DNA from: Melioribacteraceae bacterium
Lineage (GTDB): Bacteria > Bacteroidota > Ignavibacteria > Ignavibacteriales > Melioribacteraceae
DNA: 64,000 nucleotides
Direction of reading: 5' to 3'
Assembly (NCBI GenBank): GCA_021647785.1
Contig: JAKIUC010000002.1
Location: 1-64,000, forward strand
The translations under genes and the position numbers were made by a program. Shown piece by piece: positions 8,715 through 17,501 of the stretch; the stretch's first letter is position 1; each line of letters opens with the position of its first letter. The notes below the pieces were generated by a model. That model was not told the origin of the DNA. It did not search any database and saw only the letters and a list, made by a program, of their open reading frames with translations.

Positions 8715-9653
8715 ATGAATATATATAAATCGATTGATGAAATAGAGAAAGATGAAAAAACTGTTTTAACTATTGGAACTTTTGATGGTATCCACAAAGG
8801 TCATAAAGTCCTTTTTAAAAAATTAAAACAATATTCATTAGAAAATAATTTGAGAAATGTGGTAATCACTTTTGATCCGCATCCAAGAATGGTTCTATCT
8901 AATTATAAGATTAAATTGCTAACAACATTGGATGAAAAATCGGAACTTTTATCACAACTTGGAATTGAAAATCTTTTAGTATTAGAATTTACAAAAGAGT
9001 TTTCAGAGCAATCATCAAAGGAGTTTATTACAAATTTGATTTGTAATAAAATTGGAGTTAAACATATAATCATTGGTCATGACCATAAATTTGGAAAAGA
9101 TAGAAATGGTAATGACAATGAGCTAATAGAATTAGGTTATAAAAATAATTTTACTGTTGAATGTGTTGGTCCGGTAAAAAGTGATGAAGAAATTATTAGT
9201 AGTACAAAGATAAGAAATGCTATTTTAGATGGTAATATTAAAAAAGCTAATGAATTTTTAGAACGCAATTATTGTTTACATGGAACAGTTGTTAAAGGAG
9301 TTTCAAGAGGAGCGGTACTTGGATTTCCTACAGCAAATATTGAAGTTGAAAATAAAAACAAGTTAATTCCGAAAAATGGAGTTTATATTGTTAAAGCACT
9401 TATTGAAGATGAAGTTGTGTTTGGTGTAATGAATATAGGCTTGCGTCCAACATTTGCAGATACTTTAAGCACTGTTATTGAAGCACATCTCTTTGAGTTC
9501 AATAAAGATGTTTATGGAAAAACAATTGAAATTGAAATGCTGAAACGTATTAGAGACGAAAAGAAATTTAATAACAAAGAAGAATTAATCTATCAAATAG
9601 GAAGAGACAAAAAAGAAGCAATCCGATATATTGGCAGCAAATATTTGGTTTAA
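8715..9653 (+). CDS. ribF: Bifunctional riboflavin kinase / FAD synthetase RibF
   Basis: RibF phosphorylates riboflavin to FMN and adenylylates FMN to FAD. The 312-residue protein has the nucleotidyltransferase domain first, with GTFDGIHKGH at residues 21-30, IGHDHKFGKDRNG and SSTKIRNAI. The riboflavin kinase domain follows, with SRGAVLGFPTANI near residue 200 and VIEAHLFEF near residue 255. The length is typical. The ATG is not preceded by a purine-rich site; instead one arm of a palindromic repeat abuts it. No FMN riboswitch-like sequence was seen. ribF-rpsO-pnp is a common gene order in this group. Confidence 0.95.
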   Translation: MNIYKSIDEIEKDEKTVLTIGTFDGIHKGHKVLFKKLKQYSLENNLRNVVITFDPHPRMVLSNYKIKLLTTLDEKSELLSQLGIENLLVLEFTKEFSEQSSKEFITNLICNKIGVKHIIIGHDHKFGKDRNGNDNELIELGYKNNFTVECVGPVKSDEEIISSTKIRNAILDGNIKKANEFLERNYCLHGTVVKGVSRGAVLGFPTANIEVENKNKLIPKNGVYIVKALIEDEVVFGVMNIGLRPTFADTLSTVIEAHLFEFNKDVYGKTIEIEMLKRIRDEKKFNNKEELIYQIGRDKKEAIRYIGSKYLV

Positions 9654-9791
9654 TATTCCTTTTTAGAAATGGATTAATTAAAAAATAAGAATTAGAAAAT
9701 AAATTTTGGGTATTATTAAAACCCACAGTTAACTAATTAACTTCGGAAAGGTTCTGAGGTTACATCGAATTAATATTAGGAGAAATTCAAA
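9654..9791 (+). promoter_or_regulatory. Leader of rpsO
   Basis: This 138-base gap holds the rpsO ribosome-binding site (AGGAG at 9778-9782, 9 bases before the ATG). It also holds the stretch AACTTCGGAAAGGTTCTGAG with some self-complementarity. S15 commonly represses its own translation through a folded leader, so regulation here is plausible, but no specific known fold can be assigned by eye. Confidence 0.3.
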
Positions 9792-10061
9792 ATGAATTTA
9801 TCAAAAGAAGAAAAACAAGAAATTATTAACAAATTTGGGGATAACGAAAAAGATAGTGGAAAAGCGGAAGTACAAGTTGCTCTGCTAACTGCTCGTATTA
9901 ACAAACTTACCTCACATTTTTCAGAACATAAAAAAGATCACCACTCAAGAAGAGGCTTGTTAATGATGGTTGGTCAAAGAAGAAGATTGCTCGATTACAT
10001 TACTCGTAAAGATGTTGAAAGATATAGAAGCATAATTAAAGAATTAAAATTAAGAAAATAA
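9792..10061 (+). CDS. rpsO: 30S ribosomal protein S15
   Basis: S15 binds the central domain of 16S rRNA early in 30S assembly. The 89-residue protein is of normal length and shows the diagnostic pattern [20 protein letters not shown], then [23 protein letters not shown]. The start is fixed by AGGAG 9 bases upstream. It is followed 10 bases later by pnp, the widespread rpsO-pnp pair. Confidence 0.98.
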   Translation: MNLSKEEKQEIINKFGDNEKDSGKAEVQVALLTARINKLTSHFSEHKKDHHSRRGLLMMVGQRRRLLDYITRKDVERYRSIIKELKLRK

Positions 10062-10071
10062 GGTTTAAACA

Positions 10072-12198
10072 ATGATGATAACAAAAGAAGTTGAAATAGG
10101 CGGAAAGAAACTAATAATAGAAACTGGACGCTATGCAAAGCAAGCTAACGGGGCAGTAATGATAAGTTACGGCGATACTATGGTTCTCGTTACCGCAGTT
10201 GCTTCCAAAAAACCAAACACTACATTGGATTATTTTCCGATGTCTGTTGAATACAAAGAGAGATACTTTTCTGCTGGTAAATTCCCAGGTGGGTTTATTA
10301 AGCGTGAAGGTCGTCCTACAGAAAAAGAAATTTTAAGCGGTCGTTTAATGGATAGACCAATTAGACCACTATTCCCAAAAGATTATAACAACGATACTCA
10401 AATTGCAGCGTTTGTATATTCATACGATGGTGAAAACAACCCAGATGTAATTGCAGCTATTGGTGCTTCAGCAGCACTTGCTATTTCGGATATCCCTTTT
10501 CTTGAGCCATTAGGTCAAGTAAGAGTTGGAAGAATTAATGGAGAGTTCATTATTAACCCAACGGTTGAGCAAGATAAAGAAGGCGATTTAGAATTAATAG
10601 TTGCCGGAACTGAAAGCTCGATAATGATGGTTGAAGGTGAGGGGCATGAAGTTAGCGAAGCTGATATATTAGCAGCACTTAAATTTGCTCATGTAGAAAT
10701 ATTAAAAATTATTGCTCTACAAAATGAGTTGGTTGAAGCTTGCGGAAAACCAAAAATGGTTGTTGAAGAGAAAAGTGTTAATGAAGAACTTGTAAAAGAA
10801 GTAACCGATTTATCTTACGAAAGATATAAAGAAGTTGTTTATTCAAAATTAGCAAAAGAAGATCGCTACGCAAAGAATGATGAAATAAACGATTCTGTTC
10901 TTGAGGCATTAGCTGAAAAATATCCGGAAGAAGAGAAGGATATAAAAAATATACTTCACGATATTGAAAAAGATTTGGTGCGTAAAAGAATTTTAGAAGA
11001 TGGCAACCGTCTTGATGGAAGAACATTAACTGATATTAGACCCATTAAATCTGAGGTTGGCGTTATTCCACGTACACATGCTTCGGCTCTATTTACACGT
11101 GGCGAAACTCAATCTTTAACAACCGTTACACTTGGTACTGCAAGAGATCAGCAAATTGTTGATGGACTTGATGAAGAAGTTAAAAAATCATTTTACCTTC
11201 ATTACAACTTCCCTCCATTTAGTGTTGGTGAAACCGGACGTTACGGATTTATTGGAAGACGTGAAATTGGACACGGAAACTTAGCTGAAAGAGCATTAAA
11301 ATTTATTGTTCCTGCAACAGAAGATTTTCCATATACAATTCGTGTTAGTTCTGATATACTTGAATCAAATGGTTCTTCTTCAATGGCTACTGTTTGTGCA
11401 GGCTCTCTTGCAATGATGGATGCTGGTGTTCCTGTAAAAACTGCCATCTCAGGTATTGCTATGGGATTAGTAAAAGAAGGTGATAACTTTGCCGTTCTTT
11501 CTGATATACTTGGAAACGAAGATCACCTTGGAGATATGGATTTCAAAGTAGCTGGTTCTACTGATGGAATTACAGCTATCCAAATGGATATTAAAATTCA
11601 AGGTATCTCTTTCGAAATTATGGAGAAAGCACTTGAACAAGCAAAAGATGGAAGACTCCATATTCTTGGGAAAATGAATGAAGCACTATCTGCACCAAGA
11701 GAAGCAATTTCTCCTTACGCTCCATCATTAATCTTTATTCAGATTGATCCGGAAAAGATTGGTGCTGTAATTGGACAAGGTGGAAAAGTTATTCAAGGAA
11801 TTCAAAAAGATTTTGGCGTTGAAATAAATATTGAAGAAGATGGAAAAGTTGCTATTGCTGGTGTTAATACTGAAGATGCTCGTAAAGCAAAAGAATTTAT
11901 AAAAGCAATTGTTACTGATCCGGAAGTTGGAATGGTATATAAAGGGAAAGTAATTAAAATTACTGACTTTGGTGCCTTTGTTGAATTTGTTCCAGGAACA
12001 CAAGGTCTTCTCCATATTTCACAAATTGCTCTTGAGCGTGTTAACAAAGTTACCGACATTCTTAAAGAAGGTGAAACAATTGATGTTAAATTGTTAAAGA
12101 TGGAAAATGGAAAATTCTCTTTATCCCGAAAAGCTTTGTTAGAAGCAAAGAAAACCGAAGAGAAAAAAGTAGATAATTCAGAAAAGAAAGAAGACTAA
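10072..12198 (+). CDS. pnp: Polyribonucleotide nucleotidyltransferase (PNPase)
   Basis: PNPase degrades RNA from the 3' end by phosphorolysis and can add tails. The 708-residue protein has the full domain order. A first RNase PH-like domain comes first (about 10-145, with EYKERYFSAGKFPGGFIKRE), then a helical linker. The catalytic second RNase PH domain follows (about 325-540, with GSSSMATVCAGSLAMMDAGV and DHLGDMDFKVAGSTDG). A KH domain (about 555-615, IGAVIGQGGKVIQGI), an S1 domain (about 622-690) and a short lysine/glutamate tail complete it. The start is MMITKEV, 10 bases after rpsO. Confidence 0.98.
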   Translation: MMITKEVEIGGKKLIIETGRYAKQANGAVMISYGDTMVLVTAVASKKPNTTLDYFPMSVEYKERYFSAGKFPGGFIKREGRPTEKEILSGRLMDRPIRPLFPKDYNNDTQIAAFVYSYDGENNPDVIAAIGASAALAISDIPFLEPLGQVRVGRINGEFIINPTVEQDKEGDLELIVAGTESSIMMVEGEGHEVSEADILAALKFAHVEILKIIALQNELVEACGKPKMVVEEKSVNEELVKEVTDLSYERYKEVVYSKLAKEDRYAKNDEINDSVLEALAEKYPEEEKDIKNILHDIEKDLVRKRILEDGNRLDGRTLTDIRPIKSEVGVIPRTHASALFTRGETQSLTTVTLGTARDQQIVDGLDEEVKKSFYLHYNFPPFSVGETGRYGFIGRREIGHGNLAERALKFIVPATEDFPYTIRVSSDILESNGSSSMATVCAGSLAMMDAGVPVKTAISGIAMGLVKEGDNFAVLSDILGNEDHLGDMDFKVAGSTDGITAIQMDIKIQGISFEIMEKALEQAKDGRLHILGKMNEALSAPREAISPYAPSLIFIQIDPEKIGAVIGQGGKVIQGIQKDFGVEINIEEDGKVAIAGVNTEDARKAKEFIKAIVTDPEVGMVYKGKVIKITDFGAFVEFVPGTQGLLHISQIALERVNKVTDILKEGETIDVKLLKMENGKFSLSRKALLEAKKTEEKKVDNSEKKED

Positions 12199-12203
12199 TT
12201 AAA

Positions 12204-12241
12204 ATTATTAGACTGGAAAATTTATTATTCGGTCTAATAAT
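12204..12241 (+). other. Stem-loop between pnp and dusB
   Basis: ATTATTAGAC at 12204-12213 is the exact inverse of GTCTAATAAT at 12232-12241, with an 18-base loop. It is AT-rich and lacks a long T-run, so it may be a weak terminator or an RNA-processing or stability hairpin for the rpsO-pnp mRNA. Confidence 0.4.
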
Positions 12242-12268
12242 ATTATTAAGTTTTAGAAGGGGATAAAA

Positions 12269-13315
12269 TTGAAGCTTGGAAATTTAGACTTAGGTAATAG
12301 ACTAATTGTTGCTCCAATGGCTGATGTTTCGGATGCTCCTTTTAGAAAAATTGCAAAAAAGTATGGTGCAGGTTTAACATTTACTCCTATGGTTAGTGCA
12401 AAGGGAATTATTGATAATGAATTTCATGCACTCAGAATTCTTGCCTTTGCACGAGATGAAAAACCAATTGGTGTTCAACTATTAGGAAATAACCCTGAGT
12501 ATTTAGCAGGTGCTGTACACGAGTTGCAACGCTATAAACCAGATGTAATTGATATAAATTGTGGATGCCCGGTAGAGAAGGTTACAAAACATAATCTTGG
12601 TGCACAATTGCTCGATGACCCAATACACATGGGGAAGTTGATTGAAGCAATGGTTGATGCTGCTGGTGATATTCCCATTTCTGTTAAGTTGCGGTTAGGA
12701 AAAAGTGATGGCAAAATTAATATTTTGGAAACAGCAAAAGTAGCCGAAGAGAGTGGTGCAGCTGCTATTATTGTACATGCACGAACTCGAAATACGAAAT
12801 ATAAGGATGACCCTAATTGGGATTGGCTGCTAAAAGTTAAAGAACAGGTAAAGATACCTGTAATTGGAAATGGTTCTCTCTTTACACCTAAGGATATTAA
12901 AGAGATGATTGAGAGAACAAAAGTCGATGGTGTTATGATTGCTCGTGGAGCTTTAGGAAACCCATTTATTTTTAATCGGTATAGGGAGCTGGTTGAAAAT
13001 GGTTCCGACTCAGGAGAACCAAGCATAGAGGAAATTGAAGAAGTTGCAATTATGCATAGTCGTTTAATTGCAAAAGAATATCCTGAAGCCGTTGCTGTTA
13101 TTAAAGCAAGGAAGAATATTATTTGGTACTTTAAACATTTGGATGGCATACATAAATTTGCATCCACAATAATGCGTACTAAAAATATTGAAGGTGAAAT
13201 TAAAATGATTCACGAACATGTTGAAAAACTAAAACAAAATTTTTATCCAAAGGATGATCGTGAATTAATTAACCAAAAGTTTAAAGAGCGGGTTCTCTTT
13301 TGGTTAAACGAATAA
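12269..13315 (+). CDS. dusB: tRNA-dihydrouridine synthase (DusB family)
   Basis: This FMN enzyme reduces uridines in the tRNA D-loop. The 348-residue protein begins LGNRLIVAPMADVSDAPFR, the typical barrel start. It carries the catalytic cysteine C100 in DINCGCPVEKV, followed by KHNLGAQLLDDP, then VHARTR and VIGNGSLFTPKDIKEM for FMN phosphate binding. The start is TTG, supported by a good purine-rich site (AGAAGGGG). The family subgroup (DusB) is the usual one in Bacteroidota relatives; which uridine is modified is inferred. Confidence 0.92.
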   Translation: MKLGNLDLGNRLIVAPMADVSDAPFRKIAKKYGAGLTFTPMVSAKGIIDNEFHALRILAFARDEKPIGVQLLGNNPEYLAGAVHELQRYKPDVIDINCGCPVEKVTKHNLGAQLLDDPIHMGKLIEAMVDAAGDIPISVKLRLGKSDGKINILETAKVAEESGAAAIIVHARTRNTKYKDDPNWDWLLKVKEQVKIPVIGNGSLFTPKDIKEMIERTKVDGVMIARGALGNPFIFNRYRELVENGSDSGEPSIEEIEEVAIMHSRLIAKEYPEAVAVIKARKNIIWYFKHLDGIHKFASTIMRTKNIEGEIKMIHEHVEKLKQNFYPKDDRELINQKFKERVLFWLNE

Positions 13316-13347
13316 TTTGTGGTAATCCGTTAGATAGAGATTTATAA

Positions 13348-14922
13348 ATGTTAAAAGAAATAATTATTAGTGCAACTGCTTCTCAGAATAGAATTGCTAT
13401 TACTGAAGATAGAAAGTTAGTTGATTTTTTTGTTGAACATCCTGAAAAAGATAGGATGGTTGGCAATATATACTTGGGGAAAGTTGCTCGAGTACTTCCA
13501 GGAATTAGAGCGGTTTTTATTGACATCGGTTTAAAACATGATGCCTTTCTTCACTTCTCAGATATTGGTGATACGTTAAAAGACAACCTTAATTTTGTTG
13601 ATGATGATTATGTTGCTGAACCAGATGATGATGAAGTAAAAGATACAAACTCAAGTTCAAAGAAGAATGGTGAGGAATCGAAAGAGAAAAAAACAAGAAG
13701 TCCAAGACTGAAAAAGGGGCAGGAGGTATTAGTACAAATTATTAAGGAGCCTGTAAAAGGTAAAGGAGTTAGAGTTTCAACCTCTATTTCGATCCCTGGC
13801 AGATTTTGTGTGCTAATTCCTTATGAAGATAAAATTGGAATTTCCAAAAAAATTACTGATTACCGCGAAAAGAAAAGATTAAGAAAATTAGCTCGCGGAA
13901 TAATTCCTTCCAATTGTGGGGTAATTGTGAGGACAGCCTCGAAAGATCAACCCGAAACTTCTCTTAGTGCAGACTTAATTTACTTAAGTAAAACTTGGTC
14001 GCAAGTTCAGGATGAGGTGAAAAAGAACTCTCCACCATATTTGGTATATAAAGATTTAAGCACTACAATTAGTGTTATTCGCGATTTATTTACAGAGGAT
14101 GTCTCAAATATTTTTATCGATTCGAAAAAGTTGTATAAAGAAATTAGAAGTTATGTAAACACACATCAATCTGATATAGTTGAGAAAATTAATCTTTATA
14201 AAAGTTCAATTCCAATTTTTGAAGAGTTTAAAATTGAAGAGCAAATTAAAGGGATGATGGAACGAAAGGTTCCTTTGCCAAGTGGCGGCTATCTTTTTAT
14301 TGAGCATACTGAGGCTATGACTGTAATTGATGTGAACAGTGGACGTTATGCTGCAAAAAAAGAGCAAGAGCTAAATTCACTTAAAACAGATTTAGAAGCC
14401 TCAAGAGAAATTGCACGCCAGCTAAGGCTTAGAGATATTGGTGGTCTTCTTGTGGTTGATTTTATTGACCTTGAGGATGATAAAAATAGAAAGAAAATTT
14501 ACGATGAGCTTAGAAAAGAATTCAAAAAAGATAGAGCAAAAATTGCAATGCTGCCAATGACAGATTTTGGCATAATGCAAATTACTCGTCAGCGAATTCG
14601 TGAAAACATAATGCAATCAACTCACGAGCTTTGCCATTGCTGCGATGGAACGGGATTGATGCAGAAGAAATCGAATATCATCAATGAAATAGACCAATGG
14701 TTGAAGCGCTACAAAAATGATGGCAACAAACAAGCACTTAGATTAATTGTTCATAATTCTTTAGGTCTTAAATTACGAATAGGAACTTTCTCTACAATGA
14801 AAAAATTGCAATTAAAATATTTTATGAGAATTAAACTTGAAGAAAAAAATGATGTAAACCCGCAATCATTTAGGTTTATTGATTCTAAAAATGAAAAAGA
14901 AATCACGAATGATTATTTATAA
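13348..14922 (+). CDS. rng: Ribonuclease G/E family endoribonuclease
   Basis: This 524-residue endoribonuclease cuts single-stranded RNA and acts in rRNA maturation and mRNA decay. It has an S1 domain that is split by a charged insert (about residues 85-130, rich in D, E, K and S). The DNase I-like catalytic core includes TVIDVNSGR near residue 330 and GGLLVVDFIDL near residue 368, which supply the metal-binding aspartates. A zinc-link motif CHCCDGTG lies near residue 430. The length and the lack of a long disordered C-terminus point to RNase G rather than RNase E. It lies 32 bases after dusB. Confidence 0.93.
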   Translation: MLKEIIISATASQNRIAITEDRKLVDFFVEHPEKDRMVGNIYLGKVARVLPGIRAVFIDIGLKHDAFLHFSDIGDTLKDNLNFVDDDYVAEPDDDEVKDTNSSSKKNGEESKEKKTRSPRLKKGQEVLVQIIKEPVKGKGVRVSTSISIPGRFCVLIPYEDKIGISKKITDYREKKRLRKLARGIIPSNCGVIVRTASKDQPETSLSADLIYLSKTWSQVQDEVKKNSPPYLVYKDLSTTISVIRDLFTEDVSNIFIDSKKLYKEIRSYVNTHQSDIVEKINLYKSSIPIFEEFKIEEQIKGMMERKVPLPSGGYLFIEHTEAMTVIDVNSGRYAAKKEQELNSLKTDLEASREIARQLRLRDIGGLLVVDFIDLEDDKNRKKIYDELRKEFKKDRAKIAMLPMTDFGIMQITRQRIRENIMQSTHELCHCCDGTGLMQKKSNIINEIDQWLKRYKNDGNKQALRLIVHNSLGLKLRIGTFSTMKKLQLKYFMRIKLEEKNDVNPQSFRFIDSKNEKEITNDYL

Positions 14923-14968
14923 TATTTATTAAATATATTTTTTAGTAGTTTTAAAGAATGAGGAATGG

Positions 14969-15610
14969 ATGAAGTTTTTTATTGATACTGCAAATCTTAA
15001 TCAGATTAAAGAAGCAGAAGCAATGGGAATTTTGGATGGTGTTACAACTAACCCATCACTAATTGCAAAAGAGAATGGTGATATAAAAGATATATTAACA
15101 GAAATTACAAAAATTGTTGATGGTCCAATTAGTGGTGAGGTTGTTGCCCTCGATTATAATGGAATGATGAAAGAGGCTGAAGAACTGGCTTCCATTCATT
15201 GCAATATTGTTGTGAAAATTCCTTTAATAAAAGAGGGAATTAAAGCTGTAAGATCTCTATCTGGCATGGATATAAAAACAAATGTAACTCTCTGTTTCTC
15301 TCCGGCTCAAGCAATATTAGCAGCTAAAGCAGGAGCAACATACATTTCTCCTTTTGTTGGAAGACTTGATGATATTAGCCATGTTGGAATGGATTTGGTT
15401 GAGCAAATTGCACAAATTTATGCTAACTATAATTATGAAACGGAGATAATTGTTGCAAGTATTAGAAATCCGTTACATATAGTTGAAGCTGGCTTAATTG
15501 GTGCTGATATTGTAACAGTTCCATTTAAAGTAATTGAACAATTATTTAAACATCCACTTACCGATATTGGAATTGAAAAATTTCTAACTGACTGGAATAA
15601 GCAGAAGTAG
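14969..15610 (+). CDS. Transaldolase-like / fructose-6-phosphate aldolase
   Basis: This 213-residue TIM-barrel aldolase belongs to the short transaldolase family (TalC/FSA). The Schiff-base lysine is K83 in [12 protein letters not shown], and the family start [10 protein letters not shown] and motif [12 protein letters not shown] are intact, as are SPFVGRLDD and the C-terminal [10 protein letters not shown]. Enzymes of this size act either as transaldolases of the pentose phosphate pathway or as fructose-6-phosphate aldolases; sequence alone does not decide. It is followed 6 bases later by gcvT. Confidence 0.92.
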   Translation: MKFFIDTANLNQIKEAEAMGILDGVTTNPSLIAKENGDIKDILTEITKIVDGPISGEVVALDYNGMMKEAEELASIHCNIVVKIPLIKEGIKAVRSLSGMDIKTNVTLCFSPAQAILAAKAGATYISPFVGRLDDISHVGMDLVEQIAQIYANYNYETEIIVASIRNPLHIVEAGLIGADIVTVPFKVIEQLFKHPLTDIGIEKFLTDWNKQK

Positions 15611-15616
15611 TAGAAT

Positions 15617-16699
15617 ATGAAAAAGACTAAACTTAATGCAAAACATAAATCACTTGGTGCTAAATTAGTTGAATTTGCTAACTATGAAATGCCGTTGCAA
15701 TACTCTTCAATAATTAATGAACATAAAGCTGTGCGAAAATCGGTAGGAGTTTTTGATGTATCCCACATGGGTGAAGTAACAGTTAAAGGTGAAAGAGCTT
15801 TCGATTTTGTTCAACACATTACAATAAACGATGTTGCTAAACTAAAAGTTGGTAGGGTACAATATACAGCTATGTGCTACGATGATGGCGGTATTGTTGA
15901 CGATTTACTGCTTTACCAAATTAGTGAAAATGAATATATGCTTGTTATTAATGCTTCGAATATTGAGAAAGACATTAACTGGATGAGGGAACACAATACT
16001 TTTGGAGTTGAAATTGTTGATGAAAGTGAGGAATATTCACTGTTGGCGGTTCAGGGTCCAAACTCTAAAAAAACATTAAAAAATATTTGCAAAGAATCTT
16101 TAGATATAGAATACTATCATTTTACAGTTACAGAATGTAATGGTATTGAAATTATTGTTTCTCGTACAGGTTACACTGGGGAGCTTGGATATGAGTTATA
16201 TTTTAAAAGTAGTGTTGAAGAGGCTGAAAAAATTTGGGATACTATTTTTCATGCTGGTATTAAATACGAAATAGTTCCAGTAGGACTTGGTGCTCGCGAT
16301 ACTCTACGCTTGGAAATGGGATTTTGTCTCTATGGAAATGATATTGATAAAACAACTAACCCAATTGAAGCTGGGCTTGGATGGATTACCAAACTTAAAA
16401 AAGAGAGTTTTATTGGAAGGGATGCACTCCTAAGAATTAAAGAGAATGGAGTTAGTAGAAAGTTAGTTGCAATTGTTGCTGATGCCAGAGCTTTCCCGCG
16501 TCACGGATATGAAATAACTTATAATGGAAGTAGTATCGGAACAATTACAAGTGGCACTTTAAGTCCAATTCTTGGAAGACCAATTGCAATGGGGTATGTT
16601 GATAAAGAGTATTCTGATATTGATTCTGTTGTAAATATTAAAATTAGAAACAAAGATGTTGAAGGACATATTGTGAAACTACCTTTTGTTAGTCTATAA
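15617..16699 (+). CDS. gcvT: Glycine cleavage system T protein (aminomethyltransferase)
   Basis: GcvT transfers the methylene group from the aminomethyl-lipoyl H protein to tetrahydrofolate, releasing ammonia. The 360-residue protein is full length, with YEMPLQYSSIINEHKAVRKS and VGVFDVSHMGEV near the N-terminus. It also has the folate-binding motif SRTGYTGELGYELYF near residue 190 and GLGARDTLRLEMGFCLYGND near residue 225. The other gcv genes are not in the window, so the system is dispersed in this genome. The distance to the upstream aldolase gene is 6 bases. Confidence 0.96.
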   Translation: MKKTKLNAKHKSLGAKLVEFANYEMPLQYSSIINEHKAVRKSVGVFDVSHMGEVTVKGERAFDFVQHITINDVAKLKVGRVQYTAMCYDDGGIVDDLLLYQISENEYMLVINASNIEKDINWMREHNTFGVEIVDESEEYSLLAVQGPNSKKTLKNICKESLDIEYYHFTVTECNGIEIIVSRTGYTGELGYELYFKSSVEEAEKIWDTIFHAGIKYEIVPVGLGARDTLRLEMGFCLYGNDIDKTTNPIEAGLGWITKLKKESFIGRDALLRIKENGVSRKLVAIVADARAFPRHGYEITYNGSSIGTITSGTLSPILGRPIAMGYVDKEYSDIDSVVNIKIRNKDVEGHIVKLPFVSL

Positions 16700-16737
16700 A
16701 ATTTATCAATTATTAATTAAAAAATATTTATAAACAT

Positions 16738-17487
16738 ATGAAAATTAACGTACTACTATCACCAAATAATGTTGACGACCTCTATTTTACTGGTAAAACA
16801 ACAGTTGTAATTGATGTTCTAAGAGCAACTTCTGTTATTTTAAAAGCTCTCGAAAATGGAGCAAAAGAAATTATTCCAGTTGGCTCAATTGATTTTGCCA
16901 TGAAAATATCGGTTAATTCCCACGGTGGTCATACACTTCTTTGTGGAGAAAGAAACACAAAAATAATTGAAGGTTTCGATTTAGGTAACTCTCCACTTGA
17001 ATATACAGAAGAGAAAATTAGCGGAAAATCTATTATTCTCTTTACTACCAATGGGTCTAAGGCAATTGTTAAAGCAAAATATTCTGATAAAGTAATAATA
17101 GCGAGTTTTAATAACTTATCAAAAATGGCTGAACACTTGATTAAATTAGAGACTGATATTGAAATTATTTCTTCAGGAACAAACGGAATATTTTGCCTTG
17201 AAGATACAATTTGTGCTGGAGCGTTGGTTAAAAAGATGACGAAAATAAAATCTGATATTGAATTAACTGATGCTGCAAATGCAAGTCTTGTTCTAAACGA
17301 AAAGTATGGCTCCAATATTAAAATGATGATGCAAAATTGCCAACATGGTAAATTGCTTTTGGAAAATGGCTTTGATGACGATATTGAGTTTTGTTCAACT
17401 ATAGATAATATTCCATTAATTCCATATTTCATAGGGGGCGAAATAAAACTTTTGGTAGAAGAAAGCACACCAAGTAAAGAAGCATAA
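16738..17487 (+). CDS. comB: 2-phosphosulfolactate phosphatase family protein (ComB)
   Basis: ComB hydrolyses 2-phosphosulfolactate to sulfolactate, a step of coenzyme M synthesis in methanogens that is also found in many bacteria. The 249-residue protein shows the family motifs TTVVIDVLRATSVI (about 20-33), CGERNTKIIEGFDLGNSP and LFTTNGSKAI, and a later CLEDTICAGALV. No other coenzyme M or sulfonate gene is nearby, so the role in this organism is open. It is 14 bases upstream of ftsK and may be co-transcribed. Confidence 0.88.
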   Translation: MKINVLLSPNNVDDLYFTGKTTVVIDVLRATSVILKALENGAKEIIPVGSIDFAMKISVNSHGGHTLLCGERNTKIIEGFDLGNSPLEYTEEKISGKSIILFTTNGSKAIVKAKYSDKVIIASFNNLSKMAEHLIKLETDIEIISSGTNGIFCLEDTICAGALVKKMTKIKSDIELTDAANASLVLNEKYGSNIKMMMQNCQHGKLLLENGFDDDIEFCSTIDNIPLIPYFIGGEIKLLVEESTPSKEA

Positions 17488-17501
17488 TTGGATATTTTCC
17501 T

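Noticed and set aside
12532-13167. 211-residue open frame on the minus strand
   Set aside because: It is the mirror frame of dusB, which has an intact catalytic motif; no family pattern in the minus-strand product.
16929-17468. 179-residue open frame on the minus strand
   Set aside because: It is fully opposite comB, which carries recognisable motifs; composition is that of a shadow frame.
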